64,000 nt of DNA from Staphylococcus equorum. Lineage in GTDB: Bacteria; Bacillota; Bacilli; Staphylococcales; Staphylococcaceae. The stretch covers positions 62,001-126,000 of the forward strand of contig NZ_JAMBPV010000007.1 of assembly GCF_029531845.1 (NCBI RefSeq), in the 5' to 3' direction. Of this stretch, positions 46,721-60,461 are shown in pieces (position 1 is the stretch's first letter; each line of letters starts with the position of its first letter). The position numbers were made by a program, and so were the translations under genes. Under the pieces are notes generated by a model, which ran no database searches, had not been told where the DNA came from, and worked only from the letters and a program-made list of their open reading frames with translations.

Positions 46721-46744
46721 TGCTTAGTTTAATTAAACTAAGCA
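46721..46744. repeat. Perfect 24-bp palindrome after nanT
   Basis: TGCTTAGTTTAA is followed directly by its exact complement. A smaller GATGG/CCATC hairpin lies just before it. No T-run follows. The real terminator is 60 bases further on. Confidence 0.8.
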
Positions 46745-46802
46745 CCAAAGACATAATGTATTTTGAAATAAAAACAAATGTTGCAATATTGGAAGTACAA
46801 AA

Positions 46803-46842
46803 ACGGCCGGAAAAGTATCAAACTTCTCCGGCTATTTTTGTA
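46803..46842 (+). terminator. Terminator of nanAT
   Basis: GCCGGAAAAGT and ACTTCTCCGGC pair with one mismatch around a five-base loop, followed by TATTTTTG. The rest of the 327-base gap to the next gene shows nothing else. Confidence 0.8.
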
Positions 46843-47032
46843 TTCGTTTTTCACGGTTTAAGCTATGTGAAAAATATAAAATTGAATTACTTAAAATTGA
46901 TTTTTTTAATAAGACAGTGTTAGTTAAGTATTAATAATTAAATCTCGATAAATGATGAATTTACTTTGAATCACACTGTATAGTCGATATAATATAAAGA
47001 TATACATAAATAGGAAGATTTGAGGGGACATT

Positions 47033-47839
47033 ATGATAAAAGCAATTGCGGTTGATATGGATGGAACATTTTTAGATTCACAAAAAGCTTATGATGAAAA
47101 AAGGTTTGAACAAATTTTTCAACAGCTCAAAGCACATGACATTAAGTTTATTGCAGCAAGTGGTAACCAATATGCTAAATTAAAATCTATTTTCGGGCAA
47201 CGTGATATGTTGTTTGTAGCTGAAAACGGTGCGGTTATATATGAAGGGGATACTTTATATGACTATGAAGCATTTGATAGAAGCTTTTATCAAAAAGTAA
47301 TTGACTATTTAAATATTGAGCGTGGCATTGATAATCTTATAGTTTGTGGATTGCGCAGTGCCTATATACTAAAAGATAATACAGAAGCATTTAAAAAAGA
47401 TGCGCATTTTTATTATCGACAATTGGAAGAAATTGAGTCATTTCAAGATTTGCCAGATGATGAATATGTGAAAATAGCATTGAATATTGATAGAAGCTCA
47501 CACCCGACACTAGATGAAGATTTAAGTGAAAACTTTACGGAAGATTTAAAACTTGTATCAAGTGGTCGAGACAGTATCGATCTTATTATACCTGGAATGA
47601 CTAAAGGTCAGGCATTGCATCGTTTATTAAAGAAATGGGAATTAAGTCCTGATAGCCTGATGGCATTTGGTGATGCTAATAATGACTTAGATATGTTAGA
47701 GCTTGCAACACATAGTTATGTTATGAAAAATAGTGAAGATGAATCATTATTTGAAGTAGCAAATCACATTGCACCTACGAATGATGAACAAGGCGTGCTA
47801 ACTGTAATTGAGGAAAAAGTATTAAAAGTACTAAATTAA
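47033..47839 (+). CDS. Cof-type HAD phosphatase
   Basis: A 268-residue HAD IIB sugar or nucleotide phosphatase. Motif I is AVDMDGTFLD (Asp8 nucleophile, Asp10 acid), motif II is FIAASGNQYAKL, a C2 cap lies at about 80-185, Lys is in MTKGQALH, and motif IV is GDANNDLDML. Typical substrates are sugar phosphates and flavin or PLP phosphates. Close to the nan genes but separated by a terminator, so a direct link is unsupported. Confidence 0.88.
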   Translation: MIKAIAVDMDGTFLDSQKAYDEKRFEQIFQQLKAHDIKFIAASGNQYAKLKSIFGQRDMLFVAENGAVIYEGDTLYDYEAFDRSFYQKVIDYLNIERGIDNLIVCGLRSAYILKDNTEAFKKDAHFYYRQLEEIESFQDLPDDEYVKIALNIDRSSHPTLDEDLSENFTEDLKLVSSGRDSIDLIIPGMTKGQALHRLLKKWELSPDSLMAFGDANNDLDMLELATHSYVMKNSEDESLFEVANHIAPTNDEQGVLTVIEEKVLKVLN

Positions 47840-47949
47840 ATATACCTTTTTTAATCGAGAATATAGTTATAAACATATTATTTCAATAAGGGTTAGAAAG
47901 TAGCTATACTGAGATATATAATTGATTTGAAAGGTAGGTCACTCAGGTT

Positions 47950-48606
47950 ATGACACAAATGCAACAAACGATCTTAGATGCGTTTAATTTTAGACATGCA
48001 ACAAAACGTTTTGACGCAAGTAAAAAAATAGAAGACGGTGATTTTAATACTATTTTAGAAGCGGGTAGACTTTCACCAAGCTCACTTGGATTAGAGCCTT
48101 GGAAATTCATTGTGATTCAAAACAGTGAGATTAGAAACAAATTGAAAGAAATCAGTTGGGGAGCAAAAGGCCAGCTAGATACAGCAAGTCATTTTGTATT
48201 AATCCTAGCACGCAAAAATGTAACAGCTAAATCACCATTCGTTCAACATATGATACGTGATATTAAAAAATATAGTGAAGAAAGTATTCCGGCAACAGAA
48301 GAAAAATTTGAAAATTTCCAAACGAGTTTTCATATTAATGACACTGAACAAACATTGTTAGAATGGGCTAAGAAACAAACATATATTGCACTTGGTAATA
48401 TGATGACGAGTGCAGCATTGTTAAACATTGATTCTTGTCCTATAGAAGGTTTTGATTTGGATGCGGTCACTCAATTCTTAGATGAAGAAGGTATTGCAGA
48501 TACAGAACACTTTGCACCTTCCGTAATGGCTGCTTTTGGTTATAGAGAAACAGAATCGAAAGACAAAGTACGTCAGCCTCAATCAGATGTTGTAGAGTGG
48601 TTATAA
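47950..48606 (+). CDS. NAD(P)H-dependent nitroreductase-family flavoenzyme
   Basis: A 218-residue FMN protein of the NfsB/NfnB type. The FMN-phosphate and isoalloxazine-binding segments are [13 protein letters not shown] (13-25), [16 protein letters not shown] (about 41-56) and [11 protein letters not shown] with the SCPIEG loop. It probably reduces quinones or nitro compounds as a dimer. The start is ATG with AAAGGTAGG a little upstream. Terminated by a large palindrome. Confidence 0.87.
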   Translation: MTQMQQTILDAFNFRHATKRFDASKKIEDGDFNTILEAGRLSPSSLGLEPWKFIVIQNSEIRNKLKEISWGAKGQLDTASHFVLILARKNVTAKSPFVQHMIRDIKKYSEESIPATEEKFENFQTSFHINDTEQTLLEWAKKQTYIALGNMMTSAALLNIDSCPIEGFDLDAVTQFLDEEGIADTEHFAPSVMAAFGYRETESKDKVRQPQSDVVEWL

Positions 48607-48623
48607 TAAATTAACTAAGTTTA

Positions 48624-48664
48624 AGACTAAAGGGAGCATATCATTGATATGCTCCCTTTAGTCT
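48624..48664. terminator. Perfect 20-bp-arm palindrome between convergent genes
   Basis: AGACTAAAGGGAGCATATCA is followed after one base by its exact complement. Neither strand has a strong T-run, so it may work as a bidirectional hairpin terminator or transcript stabiliser. It sits 21 bases before repeat copy 4. Confidence 0.75.
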
Positions 48665-48684
48665 GTCTAATTTATCAGGACCTA

Positions 48685-48780
48685 GTTGGTAGTGATATGT
48701 GCATGCTTTCCGCGAACACAACCTCAGCCTGTAGTCTTCGGCTTGTGTTATTCTCGCAGGAGTCAGCACAAATTACTACA
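48685..48780 (+). repeat. Structured intergenic repeat, copy 4
   Basis: Outer arms GTAGT and ACTAC keep pairing although C-G of other copies is replaced by T-A. In the inner stem AACAC pairs with GTGTT outside one bulged T, in place of GCAC/GTGC of copy 2. It lies between a nitroreductase gene and a convergent beta-glucosidase gene. Confidence 0.8.
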
Positions 48781-48817
48781 TATATTTAAAAGCTTATAAT
48801 GAAATTAACGCAACGAG

Positions 48818-50287
<1,470 letters not shown>

Positions 50288-50291
50288 TTAT

Positions 50292-51734
<1,443 letters not shown>

Positions 51735-51739
51735 TTAAA

Positions 51740-53710
<1,971 letters not shown>

Positions 53711-53842
53711 TCAATTTTTATAATCATCTATTAAGTTAAGAATGAGCAGCATAAAAGTGTGTGAAAGATGTTTTGTATTTCTTGTGGCCACAAAAGAAAT
53801 GGTTGCATCTAGTAACATTACTTTAAAAACGCTTAACAATAA

Positions 53843-53912
53843 TAGAAAAACAAAAAACCCAGAATAATACACATACGTCACCCTAAGGTTTCGAAATGTA
53901 TTACTCTGGGTT
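53843..53912 (-). terminator. Leader terminator of the bglP operon
   Basis: On the minus strand AACCCAGAGTAATACA pairs with TGTATTATTCTGGGTT around a 25-base loop, followed by TTTTTG and another T-run. Its left arm overlaps the end of the RAT. Confidence 0.87.
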
Positions 53913-53936
53913 TTGCCTACTTAAAGTTACAACCCC
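53908..53936 (-). promoter_or_regulatory. LicT/BglG-type RAT site
   Basis: The minus-strand leader has GGGGTTGTAACTT followed by GTAGGCAAAACCC, matching the RNA antiterminator bound by LicT. Its 3' end is shared with the terminator stem, giving the usual choice between the two folds. The licT gene is directly upstream. Confidence 0.87.
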
Positions 53937-53983
53937 AAACGTCGATAATGACGTCTAAAGTAACAATATATAAGATTGGATAT

Positions 53984-54020
53984 AGTATAGCGCTTACATA
54001 TTTAAATGTCAACGCTTTCA
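53984..54020 (-). promoter_or_regulatory. bglP promoter with overlapping cre box
   Basis: On the minus strand TTGACA (54012-54007) and TATACT (53989-53984) are separated by exactly 17 bases. TGAAAGCGTTGACA (54020-54007) is a full match to the CcpA cre consensus and overlaps the -35 box, so glucose should repress the operon. It starts three bases after the licT stop. Confidence 0.88.
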
Positions 54021-54022
54021 TT

Positions 54023-54847
54023 TTATTTTAATAATCTGGCTATATGCAATATAAGGTATACACGCTCATCATTAGATAATTTGTGGTTGTAATGTTTTTG
54101 AAGAAAATCAGAAATTTTATCGACACAGGCATCTGATTTGCTATGCTTTTGTTGTAATACATGTAATAACGATTCATCAGTAACTTCATTTAATGCTTCA
54201 TGGTTGATTAATCTTTGACTAAAGAATTTAAGGTGTGTCATAAATCTAGAATAATTAAGTTCATCTTCGGTCATATGCAAATTGAAATGATAGCGTACAA
54301 TATCAAGAATACTTTTAGTGATTTTTGTAATTTCATAAATATTAGCTATGTTTTCATCCATACTAGCATTTACAATATGCATTGCTATAAAACCAGCTTC
54401 ATCTTTAGGAAGACATACATTAAAACGTTGGTTGATATCTTCAATCGCTTTTAGTCCTAAATTAAATTCTTGAGGATATAATCGATTAATTTCGTATAGT
54501 AAAGGGTTTTTAATGTTGTGACCCTCATGTGTACGTTTAATAGCATAATCAATATGATCCGTAAGAGAAAGGTATATTGATTCTGAAATGGGTTTCTCAT
54601 ATAAATTATTAGCTTCTACGATGATATCTTGAGTAGTCATTAATACATCCTGATCAATTTCATTGAGCAATGTAAGCATACGTTCTTGTTCGTTACTCGT
54701 AAGTATAAAAACTTTGTCTATTTTATCTTTATCTAGGTTTTGCCCATTTTGTTTCCCAAAAGCAATGCCTTTGCCCATTACAATACGTTCTACATGATTG
54801 ATATTAGAAATAACAACATTATTGTTAAGTATTTTAGTGATTTTCAT
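54023..54847 (-). CDS. licT: Transcription antiterminator LicT (BglG family)
   Basis: A 274-residue RNA-binding antiterminator. The CAT RNA-binding domain is at 1-55 (MKITKILNNNVVIS, then GKGIAFGKQNGQ). Two PRD domains follow, with regulatory histidines in SLTDHIDYA, LLYEINRLYP, IAMHIVNA, and LKFFSQRLI/LHIARLL. HPr phosphorylation should activate it and BglP should inactivate it. ATG 54847 is spaced from AAGGGATG; the in-frame ATG at 54859 is inside that site. It lies upstream of the operon it controls, which has its own promoter. Confidence 0.94.
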   Translation of the reverse strand: MKITKILNNNVVISNINHVERIVMGKGIAFGKQNGQNLDKDKIDKVFILTSNEQERMLTLLNEIDQDVLMTTQDIIVEANNLYEKPISESIYLSLTDHIDYAIKRTHEGHNIKNPLLYEINRLYPQEFNLGLKAIEDINQRFNVCLPKDEAGFIAMHIVNASMDENIANIYEITKITKSILDIVRYHFNLHMTEDELNYSRFMTHLKFFSQRLINHEALNEVTDESLLHVLQQKHSKSDACVDKISDFLQKHYNHKLSNDERVYLILHIARLLK

Positions 54848-54979
54848 AGTAAATAACATCCCTTGTTTATTAACTAATTAATAAAAATAAATTTATATAT
54901 TAAATATAGAGGAGGTAGTAATCATAAGTCAAAAGAAAGATGAAATTTAAAATAACATTATAGTATTTAAACTAAATGA

Positions 54980-55009
54980 TTAAAACGGACTTGAAGGCAA
55001 TTCAAGTCT
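54980..55009 (-). terminator. Terminator of the catE-like gene
   Basis: On the minus strand GACTTGAA and TTCAAGTC pair around five bases and are followed by CGTTTTAA, just downstream of the catE-like stop codon. Confidence 0.7.
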
Positions 55010-55022
55010 GTAAATTATATGA

Positions 55023-55835
55023 TTATTCATTTTTATCAGCTACAAGTAAAGCATCGCTGTGTATCGCAATTTCAAAACCTTCTGGTCCGATAAATTGTTC
55101 AGAAGTTGCATTAGGTTTGTATATATCTACATGTGATAAACCGAAACTTGTGTCGTTATCTTGACGTATTGTATTGGATTGCCATACGTTTGCTGCGATA
55201 TGGTGGTGGTATTGGTTGGTAGACATGAATAGCGCTTGCGGGTAATCGGAAATATGCTCTAACCCTAATTGATCAATATAATAATGACGCGCTTGTTCTA
55301 AGTCTGCAGTTTTTAAATGTAAATGTCCTATTTTTGCATCATCAGGCATACCTTGCCAACCTGTTTCAGTGCGTTGTGCTACAAGGTCATTGACATCAAC
55401 TTGTAGCGTATCCATTTTTACTTTATTGCCATCCCACACCCATCCATCTTTTGAGCGGTCATCGTAGATTTCAATCCCGTTGCCTTCAGGATCTGAAAGA
55501 TATAAAGCCTCGCTGACAAGGTGGTCGCCTCCGCCAACTTGAATGCCTAAGCTTGATGTGTGATATAAGAAATTAGCTAAATCTATTCTAGATGGCAATA
55601 GAAGGGCAATATGGAAGAGTCCGGCTTCCCTCATAGAAGGGCGACGGCCATCAGTGATTTCGTGTAAAGTTAAAGTGTGGCCTTGGTCGCCTATATTAAA
55701 TATAACGTTGCCTTGTGTCTCAGTGTTAACGGTTAAGCCTAAAATTTGTTTATAAAATTTAATCATTGTCGATATATTTTCAACATTTAAAGTGATATTC
55801 GTTACTTGGATTGATGTATTATCGTGAAAAGTCAT
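55023..55835 (-). CDS. catE: VOC-family catechol-2,3-dioxygenase-like protein
   Basis: A 270-residue two-module VOC protein resembling CatE of Bacillus and Staphylococcus, which is induced by quinones and diamide. Metal ligands are expected at GLFHIALLL (first His), IGHLHLKTADLEQA (second) and the Glu in EGFEIAIHS. DPEGNGIEIYDD closes the first half. ATG 55835 follows AAGGAG. A perfect 8-bp inverted repeat lies over its promoter region. Name given by resemblance and context; activity unproven. Confidence 0.78.
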   Translation of the reverse strand: MTFHDNTSIQVTNITLNVENISTMIKFYKQILGLTVNTETQGNVIFNIGDQGHTLTLHEITDGRRPSMREAGLFHIALLLPSRIDLANFLYHTSSLGIQVGGGDHLVSEALYLSDPEGNGIEIYDDRSKDGWVWDGNKVKMDTLQVDVNDLVAQRTETGWQGMPDDAKIGHLHLKTADLEQARHYYIDQLGLEHISDYPQALFMSTNQYHHHIAANVWQSNTIRQDNDTSFGLSHVDIYKPNATSEQFIGPEGFEIAIHSDALLVADKNE

Positions 55836-55853
55836 AAAAAAGCTCCTTAACAT

Positions 55854-55880
55854 TACTTGTATTTATTATTGTTACAAGTA
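55854..55880. promoter_or_regulatory. Inverted repeat over the catE-like promoter
   Basis: TACTTGTA (55854-55861) and TACAAGTA (55873-55880) are exact complements separated by 11 bases, beginning 19 bases upstream of the start codon. A candidate operator for a redox-sensing regulator. Confidence 0.55.
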
Positions 55881-56023
55881 TGAGTTTAGAGTATCTTACT
55901 TTATAAGTCAACAAAATTTGCTTGAATGTATAAAGGGGATTTTAAAGTGATTTATTGTTTGAGTTTCAGTATTCGGTTATATTAAGGTTAAATGAAAAAA
56001 GTTAACGGATAGGAGTTTTGAAA

Positions 56024-56569
56024 ATGGCACATTATTATTTTAAAGAAAATTTTTTCAGTGCTTCAAAATCAACAATTGATGTGTTTAATGATAAGGATGA
56101 AGCGGTATTTAAGTTACAGTTATTTTATACTTCATCGACCCAAGAGGCTTTTGCAATGTTTGGCAATAACAAGCAAAACTTTGAGATTACAGATGGCAAA
56201 GATACGTATCGTATTCTTCAGGAAAAAACCATAAGCGGGGCGTTTAAAACGCCATTTAAAACAGTATGGCAAGTAGAAAAAAACGACAATACAATAGGTG
56301 TCTTTCGTTCGAAAATAGGCTTTAAACCAACATTGCTTTTTGAAGGGAATAAAGGCGACACATTAAAATTTCAATCAGGGCTTTTTTCTAGAAGTGTAAA
56401 AGTGACAGATGGACATGATGAATTAATGCAAACAAAATCTGAACGCTTTAAATTAGCATCACGTCATGATGTATATATTGAGGGTGAAACGTATCACCCA
56501 GCAATGTTAATTATGTTGTTCCAAGTCTTTTATGAATTTCAAGAACAACAGCGAAAAAACTCGAATTAG
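56024..56569 (+). CDS. Tubby/LURP-one-like domain protein
   Basis: A 181-residue soluble protein with many short beta strands, in the style of the tubby C-terminal/LURP-one fold: HYYFKENFFSASKSTIDVFN, then repeated strand pairs ending in a hydrophobic helix (PAMLIMLFQVFYEF) that would thread the barrel. Such staphylococcal proteins are listed as tubby C-terminal-like, with no known function; membrane lipid binding is a guess. ATG 56024 lies nine bases after ATAGGAG. Confidence 0.65.
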   Translation: MAHYYFKENFFSASKSTIDVFNDKDEAVFKLQLFYTSSTQEAFAMFGNNKQNFEITDGKDTYRILQEKTISGAFKTPFKTVWQVEKNDNTIGVFRSKIGFKPTLLFEGNKGDTLKFQSGLFSRSVKVTDGHDELMQTKSERFKLASRHDVYIEGETYHPAMLIMLFQVFYEFQEQQRKNSN

Positions 56570-56581
56570 AGCTTATTATAT

Positions 56582-56617
56582 TTATACCGACAGTGATTTT
56601 CATTGCCGGTATTTTTA
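56582..56617 (+). terminator. Weak terminator after the tubby-like gene
   Basis: ATACCG pairs with CGGTAT with an imperfect inner extension, followed by TTTTTAT. Confidence 0.55.
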
Positions 56618-56725
56618 TATGTCTTTTGAGTATTTAATAATGTAAAAATATCTATATATTTACATATATCAACTTATGGTAAACTATAGAGATAGTGTAA
56701 TTAACGTGATTTTGGGGGTGAGTAT

Positions 56726-58507
56726 TTGAAAGTATTTTGGAAATTAGGATGGTTTTTTAAGCAACAAAAAGCGAGTTATATTGTTGGTTTATTTACGTTG
56801 TTATTAATCGCATTAATTGAAATTGTACCGCCTCAAATCATAGGTAAAACAATAGATCAAATGACAACGAATAAGTTAACCCCTAAATTACTAATAATAT
56901 ATCTGGTTATCCTGACTACAGTAGCGATATTAACGTATGTTTTAAGATATGTATGGAGATTATCTATTTTTGGAACGAGTCAAAAATTAGGACAGACCTT
57001 GAGAACCTATTTGTATGAGAAATACACAGCTATGAGTGCGATATTTTTCCAGAATAGACGTACGGGTGATTTAATGGCACATGCAACTAACGATATTAGA
57101 GCAGTGCAAAATGCCGCAGGTGCGGGTATTCTAATGATTGCTGATTCACTAATTAGTGGTGGTACTGTTGTGATTACTATGGCTACGACAGTAAGTTGGA
57201 AATTGACTTTAATTGCGCTCATTCCATTACCTTTTATGGTGTTATTAACAAGTTACTATGGGTCACTTTTGAGTAAAGGGTTTAAAAAAGCGCAAGCGGC
57301 ATTTAGTAAATTGAATGATAAAACGCAGGAAAGTGTTGCAGGTATTAAAGTGACTAAAACATTTGGTTATGAAACAAGCGACCAAGCAGATTTCCAAGCA
57401 CTCAGTGATGATGTTGTAGCGAAAAATTTAAAAGTATCGAAAATAGACGCCTTATTTGATCCTACGATAACATTGGTAATTGGTACAAGCTATTTTTTAG
57501 CAATTGCATTTGGTGCACAAATGGTATTTCAAAATGAGATTACGGTAGGGCAACTTATCACCTTTACTACTTATTTAGGTATGCTCGTATGGCCGTTATT
57601 AGCACTAGGGTTGTTTTTTAATATTGTGCAGAGAGCTAAAGCTTCATATGAACGTATTGATGAAATTGAAAAACTTCCGAATGATATAGATGCCACCTAT
57701 AAAATTGATGGACCTCCAACTGGAGATATCGAATTTAATATAGAACAGTTTAATTTCCCAGGTAATGATGAACAAGGGCTTTATGATATTCATTTTGTAG
57801 TTAAACAGGGATCGACGCTCGGCATTGTAGGACGTACGGGTTCTGGAAAAAGTACATTAATACGGTTACTATTGAGAGAATTTGATACTAAAAGACCGCA
57901 AGATATCAGTTATGGGGGCTACCCAATACGAGACTATAATGTGAAGCATTTAAGAGCTCAATTTGGCTATGTGCCACAAGAACACTTCTTATTCTCTACT
58001 ACAATCCGTAACAACATCGCATTTAGTAATGAAGAAATTGATGATGACAGCATTTATGAAGCAAGCCGCTTAAGTTATATTCATGACGATATTATGGATT
58101 TCCCCAATAGCTATCATACTGTAGTTGGTGAACGTGGTGTTTCTTTATCTGGCGGTCAAAAGCAACGTGTGTCAATTGCACGGGCGTTATTAGTAGACCC
58201 AGAAATCCTTATCTTAGATGATTCATTATCAGCTGTGGATGCGCAGACAGAAGAAGCTATTTTGGCTAATTTAGAAAGCGTTAGAAACGGTCAAACAAAT
58301 ATCATTACTGCACATCGCATGAGCGCTGTAAAACATGCAGACTTCATTATTGTGTTGGATGAAGGGACAATCGTTGAAAGTGGCACCCACACTTCACTAA
58401 TTGAGCAAAAGGGTTGGTATAATGAAACGTATCAAGCCCAAGCTTTACAAGATAAGTTATCACGTAATTTAGATGATCTTACGAAAGGGGGCGATGAAAA
58501 TGACTGA
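56726..58507 (+). CDS. ABC exporter half-transporter A (degenerate Walker B)
   Basis: 593 residues: six membrane spans (1-310), then an ATPase domain with Walker A GRTGSGKST, signature VSLSGGQKQ and Walker B ILILDD. Asp stands where the catalytic Glu normally is, as in BmrC/YheI-type subunits. The H-loop is ITAHRMS. The start is TTG after GGGGGTGAG. It overlaps the partner gene by eight bases. Together they should form a heterodimeric multidrug or lipid exporter. Confidence 0.9.
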   Translation: MKVFWKLGWFFKQQKASYIVGLFTLLLIALIEIVPPQIIGKTIDQMTTNKLTPKLLIIYLVILTTVAILTYVLRYVWRLSIFGTSQKLGQTLRTYLYEKYTAMSAIFFQNRRTGDLMAHATNDIRAVQNAAGAGILMIADSLISGGTVVITMATTVSWKLTLIALIPLPFMVLLTSYYGSLLSKGFKKAQAAFSKLNDKTQESVAGIKVTKTFGYETSDQADFQALSDDVVAKNLKVSKIDALFDPTITLVIGTSYFLAIAFGAQMVFQNEITVGQLITFTTYLGMLVWPLLALGLFFNIVQRAKASYERIDEIEKLPNDIDATYKIDGPPTGDIEFNIEQFNFPGNDEQGLYDIHFVVKQGSTLGIVGRTGSGKSTLIRLLLREFDTKRPQDISYGGYPIRDYNVKHLRAQFGYVPQEHFLFSTTIRNNIAFSNEEIDDDSIYEASRLSYIHDDIMDFPNSYHTVVGERGVSLSGGQKQRVSIARALLVDPEILILDDSLSAVDAQTEEAILANLESVRNGQTNIITAHRMSAVKHADFIIVLDEGTIVESGTHTSLIEQKGWYNETYQAQALQDKLSRNLDDLTKGGDEND

Positions 58508-60263
58508 ACGTACTAACTTAACTGCAAAGGACCAAGGGAGTGCATTAATTCGGTTGTTTAAATATACGCTTCCCTATAAGAGTACGATTGCGTTAGCCTT
58601 TATCATGCTTATATTATCTACTGTTGCAAGTATGATGACGCCATATATGGTTAAGATATTTATCGATGATTATTTAACGCCACGCCATTTTCCAAAAGAT
58701 ACTATGATTTGGTTGGTTGTTATATTTCTAGGTATACAAATCATAGGTGCTATCACACTTTATTTCAGTCAGTATATGTTCCAATATTTAGCTTTTAAGG
58801 TAATCCAACAATTGCGTATTGATGCTTTTAACAAATTAGGTAAATTAGGGATGAAGTATTTCGATAAAGTCCCTGGAGGCAGTATTGTATCAAGATTGAC
58901 GAATGATACAGAAACAATTGTGGATATGATCATTGGTGTGTTTTCAACTTTTATCATGGCATTTTTTATGATGATTGCAAGTTACATTATGATGTTTATT
59001 TTGGACGTAAAATTAGCATTAATTGCACTTGTGTTTTTACCTATTATTTTTATAATATTAGCGACGTATAGAAAATATTCTGCCTTCCTTTTTACAAAAA
59101 CAAGACAAAGGTTATCTGATTTGAATTCTAAATTAGCAGAAACTATTGAGGGTATGAGAATTATTCAAGCATTTAATCAAGAGCAACGATTAAACAAAGA
59201 GTTTAACAAGATTAATGATGAACATTATGACTATATGTTGAAAACAGTAAAACTTGATAGTTTATTATTACGTCCTGCGATCAGTTCTATATCGGTTTTT
59301 GCAGTAGTTATGATTCTTGGGTATTTTGGTGTTATTAGTTTTACTACTGGTACCACTGCTGGTGTTGTATTTGCGTTTGTACAATATATGGAACGCTTCT
59401 TTGAACCTATTAATCAAGTGAGCCAGAATTTAAATATCTTACAACAAGCACTCGTATCAGCTAGCAGAGTATTTGCACTTATTGATGATGACACATATGA
59501 ACCACAACAATATGAGCTCAATACACACAAAATTGAAGAAGGGAAAATTGCATTTAAACATGTCAGCTTTAGTTATGATGGTGAAACAGATGTGTTGAAA
59601 GATATTACTTTCACTGCCAATCCAGGTGAGATGATAGCATTGGTTGGCCATACCGGCTCTGGAAAGAGTTCTATCATTAATTTATTTATGCGTTTTTATG
59701 AATTTAATCGTGGTGACATAGAAGTGGACGGCAATTCACTTAAGAGCATACCTAAGTCTGAATTAAAAGCGAAGATAGGTTTAGTCTTACAAGATGCATT
59801 TATATTTTACGGTACGATTACATCTAATATTAAGTTGTACCATCCTAAGATGACATTTGAACAAGTAAAAGCTGCAGCAGAATTTGTACATGCTAATCAT
59901 TTTATTGAAAAACTGCCTGATCAATATAATCATAAAGTGATAGAAAAAGGGAGTGCCTTTTCTAGTGGTGAAAGACAATTAATTGCATTCGCTAGAACCA
60001 TTGCTACGAACCCTAAAATATTAATTTTAGATGAAGCAACTGCAAATATAGATTCAGAAACAGAAGAACAAATACAAGAATCATTAAATGAAATGCGTAA
60101 AGGTCGAACAACTTTAGCTATTGCACATAGATTATCTACAATACAAGATGCGGACCAAATTCTTGTATTAAACCGTGGAGAAATAGTAGAAAGTGGTACA
60201 CATGATCAATTGATTGCGCAACATGGTATATATCATAATATGTATTTACTACAAAATGGATGA
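58500..60263 (+). CDS. ABC exporter half-transporter B (catalytic)
   Basis: 587 residues, six spans then ATPase. Walker A is GHTGSGKSS, Walker B ILILDE with the catalytic Glu, and the H-loop IAHRLS. The signature is altered to FSSGE instead of LSGGQ. ATG 58500 is eight bases from AAAGGGGG; the in-frame ATG 58494 is too close. The altered signature here and the Asp in the partner fall into the same nucleotide site, so one site is inactive and the other canonical, as in BmrCD and LmrCD. Confidence 0.9.
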   Translation: MTERTNLTAKDQGSALIRLFKYTLPYKSTIALAFIMLILSTVASMMTPYMVKIFIDDYLTPRHFPKDTMIWLVVIFLGIQIIGAITLYFSQYMFQYLAFKVIQQLRIDAFNKLGKLGMKYFDKVPGGSIVSRLTNDTETIVDMIIGVFSTFIMAFFMMIASYIMMFILDVKLALIALVFLPIIFIILATYRKYSAFLFTKTRQRLSDLNSKLAETIEGMRIIQAFNQEQRLNKEFNKINDEHYDYMLKTVKLDSLLLRPAISSISVFAVVMILGYFGVISFTTGTTAGVVFAFVQYMERFFEPINQVSQNLNILQQALVSASRVFALIDDDTYEPQQYELNTHKIEEGKIAFKHVSFSYDGETDVLKDITFTANPGEMIALVGHTGSGKSSIINLFMRFYEFNRGDIEVDGNSLKSIPKSELKAKIGLVLQDAFIFYGTITSNIKLYHPKMTFEQVKAAAEFVHANHFIEKLPDQYNHKVIEKGSAFSSGERQLIAFARTIATNPKILILDEATANIDSETEEQIQESLNEMRKGRTTLAIAHRLSTIQDADQILVLNRGEIVESGTHDQLIAQHGIYHNMYLLQNG

Positions 60264-60267
60264 GAAA

Positions 60268-60312
60268 AGGGCGGTAATATGAAATCAAAATTTGATTTTA
60301 TATTACCGCCCT
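60268..60312. terminator. Palindromic terminator, GAAATCAAA family copy c
   Basis: AGGGCGGTAATAT pairs with ATATTACCGCCCT, and inside AAATCAAA pairs with TTTGATTT. It lies five bases after the exporter stop. Compare 10719 and 20868. Confidence 0.8.
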
Positions 60313-60461
60313 ATGAGGATAATCAAGAATACAAGAACTGAAGCGCTTGTATAAGAACTACTAGCCTTCATAAACGAAGAAGTAGTTCTTGAAAAGCTTG
60401 AAACAAGTATATTTAAATACCAGACAGCTACTGTGAAATATCTGATTTATATCTGAAATGC

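Noticed and set aside
46708..46923. A 71-codon plus-strand frame after nanT
   Set aside because: It runs through the 24-bp palindrome and the nanAT terminator and has no ribosome binding site.
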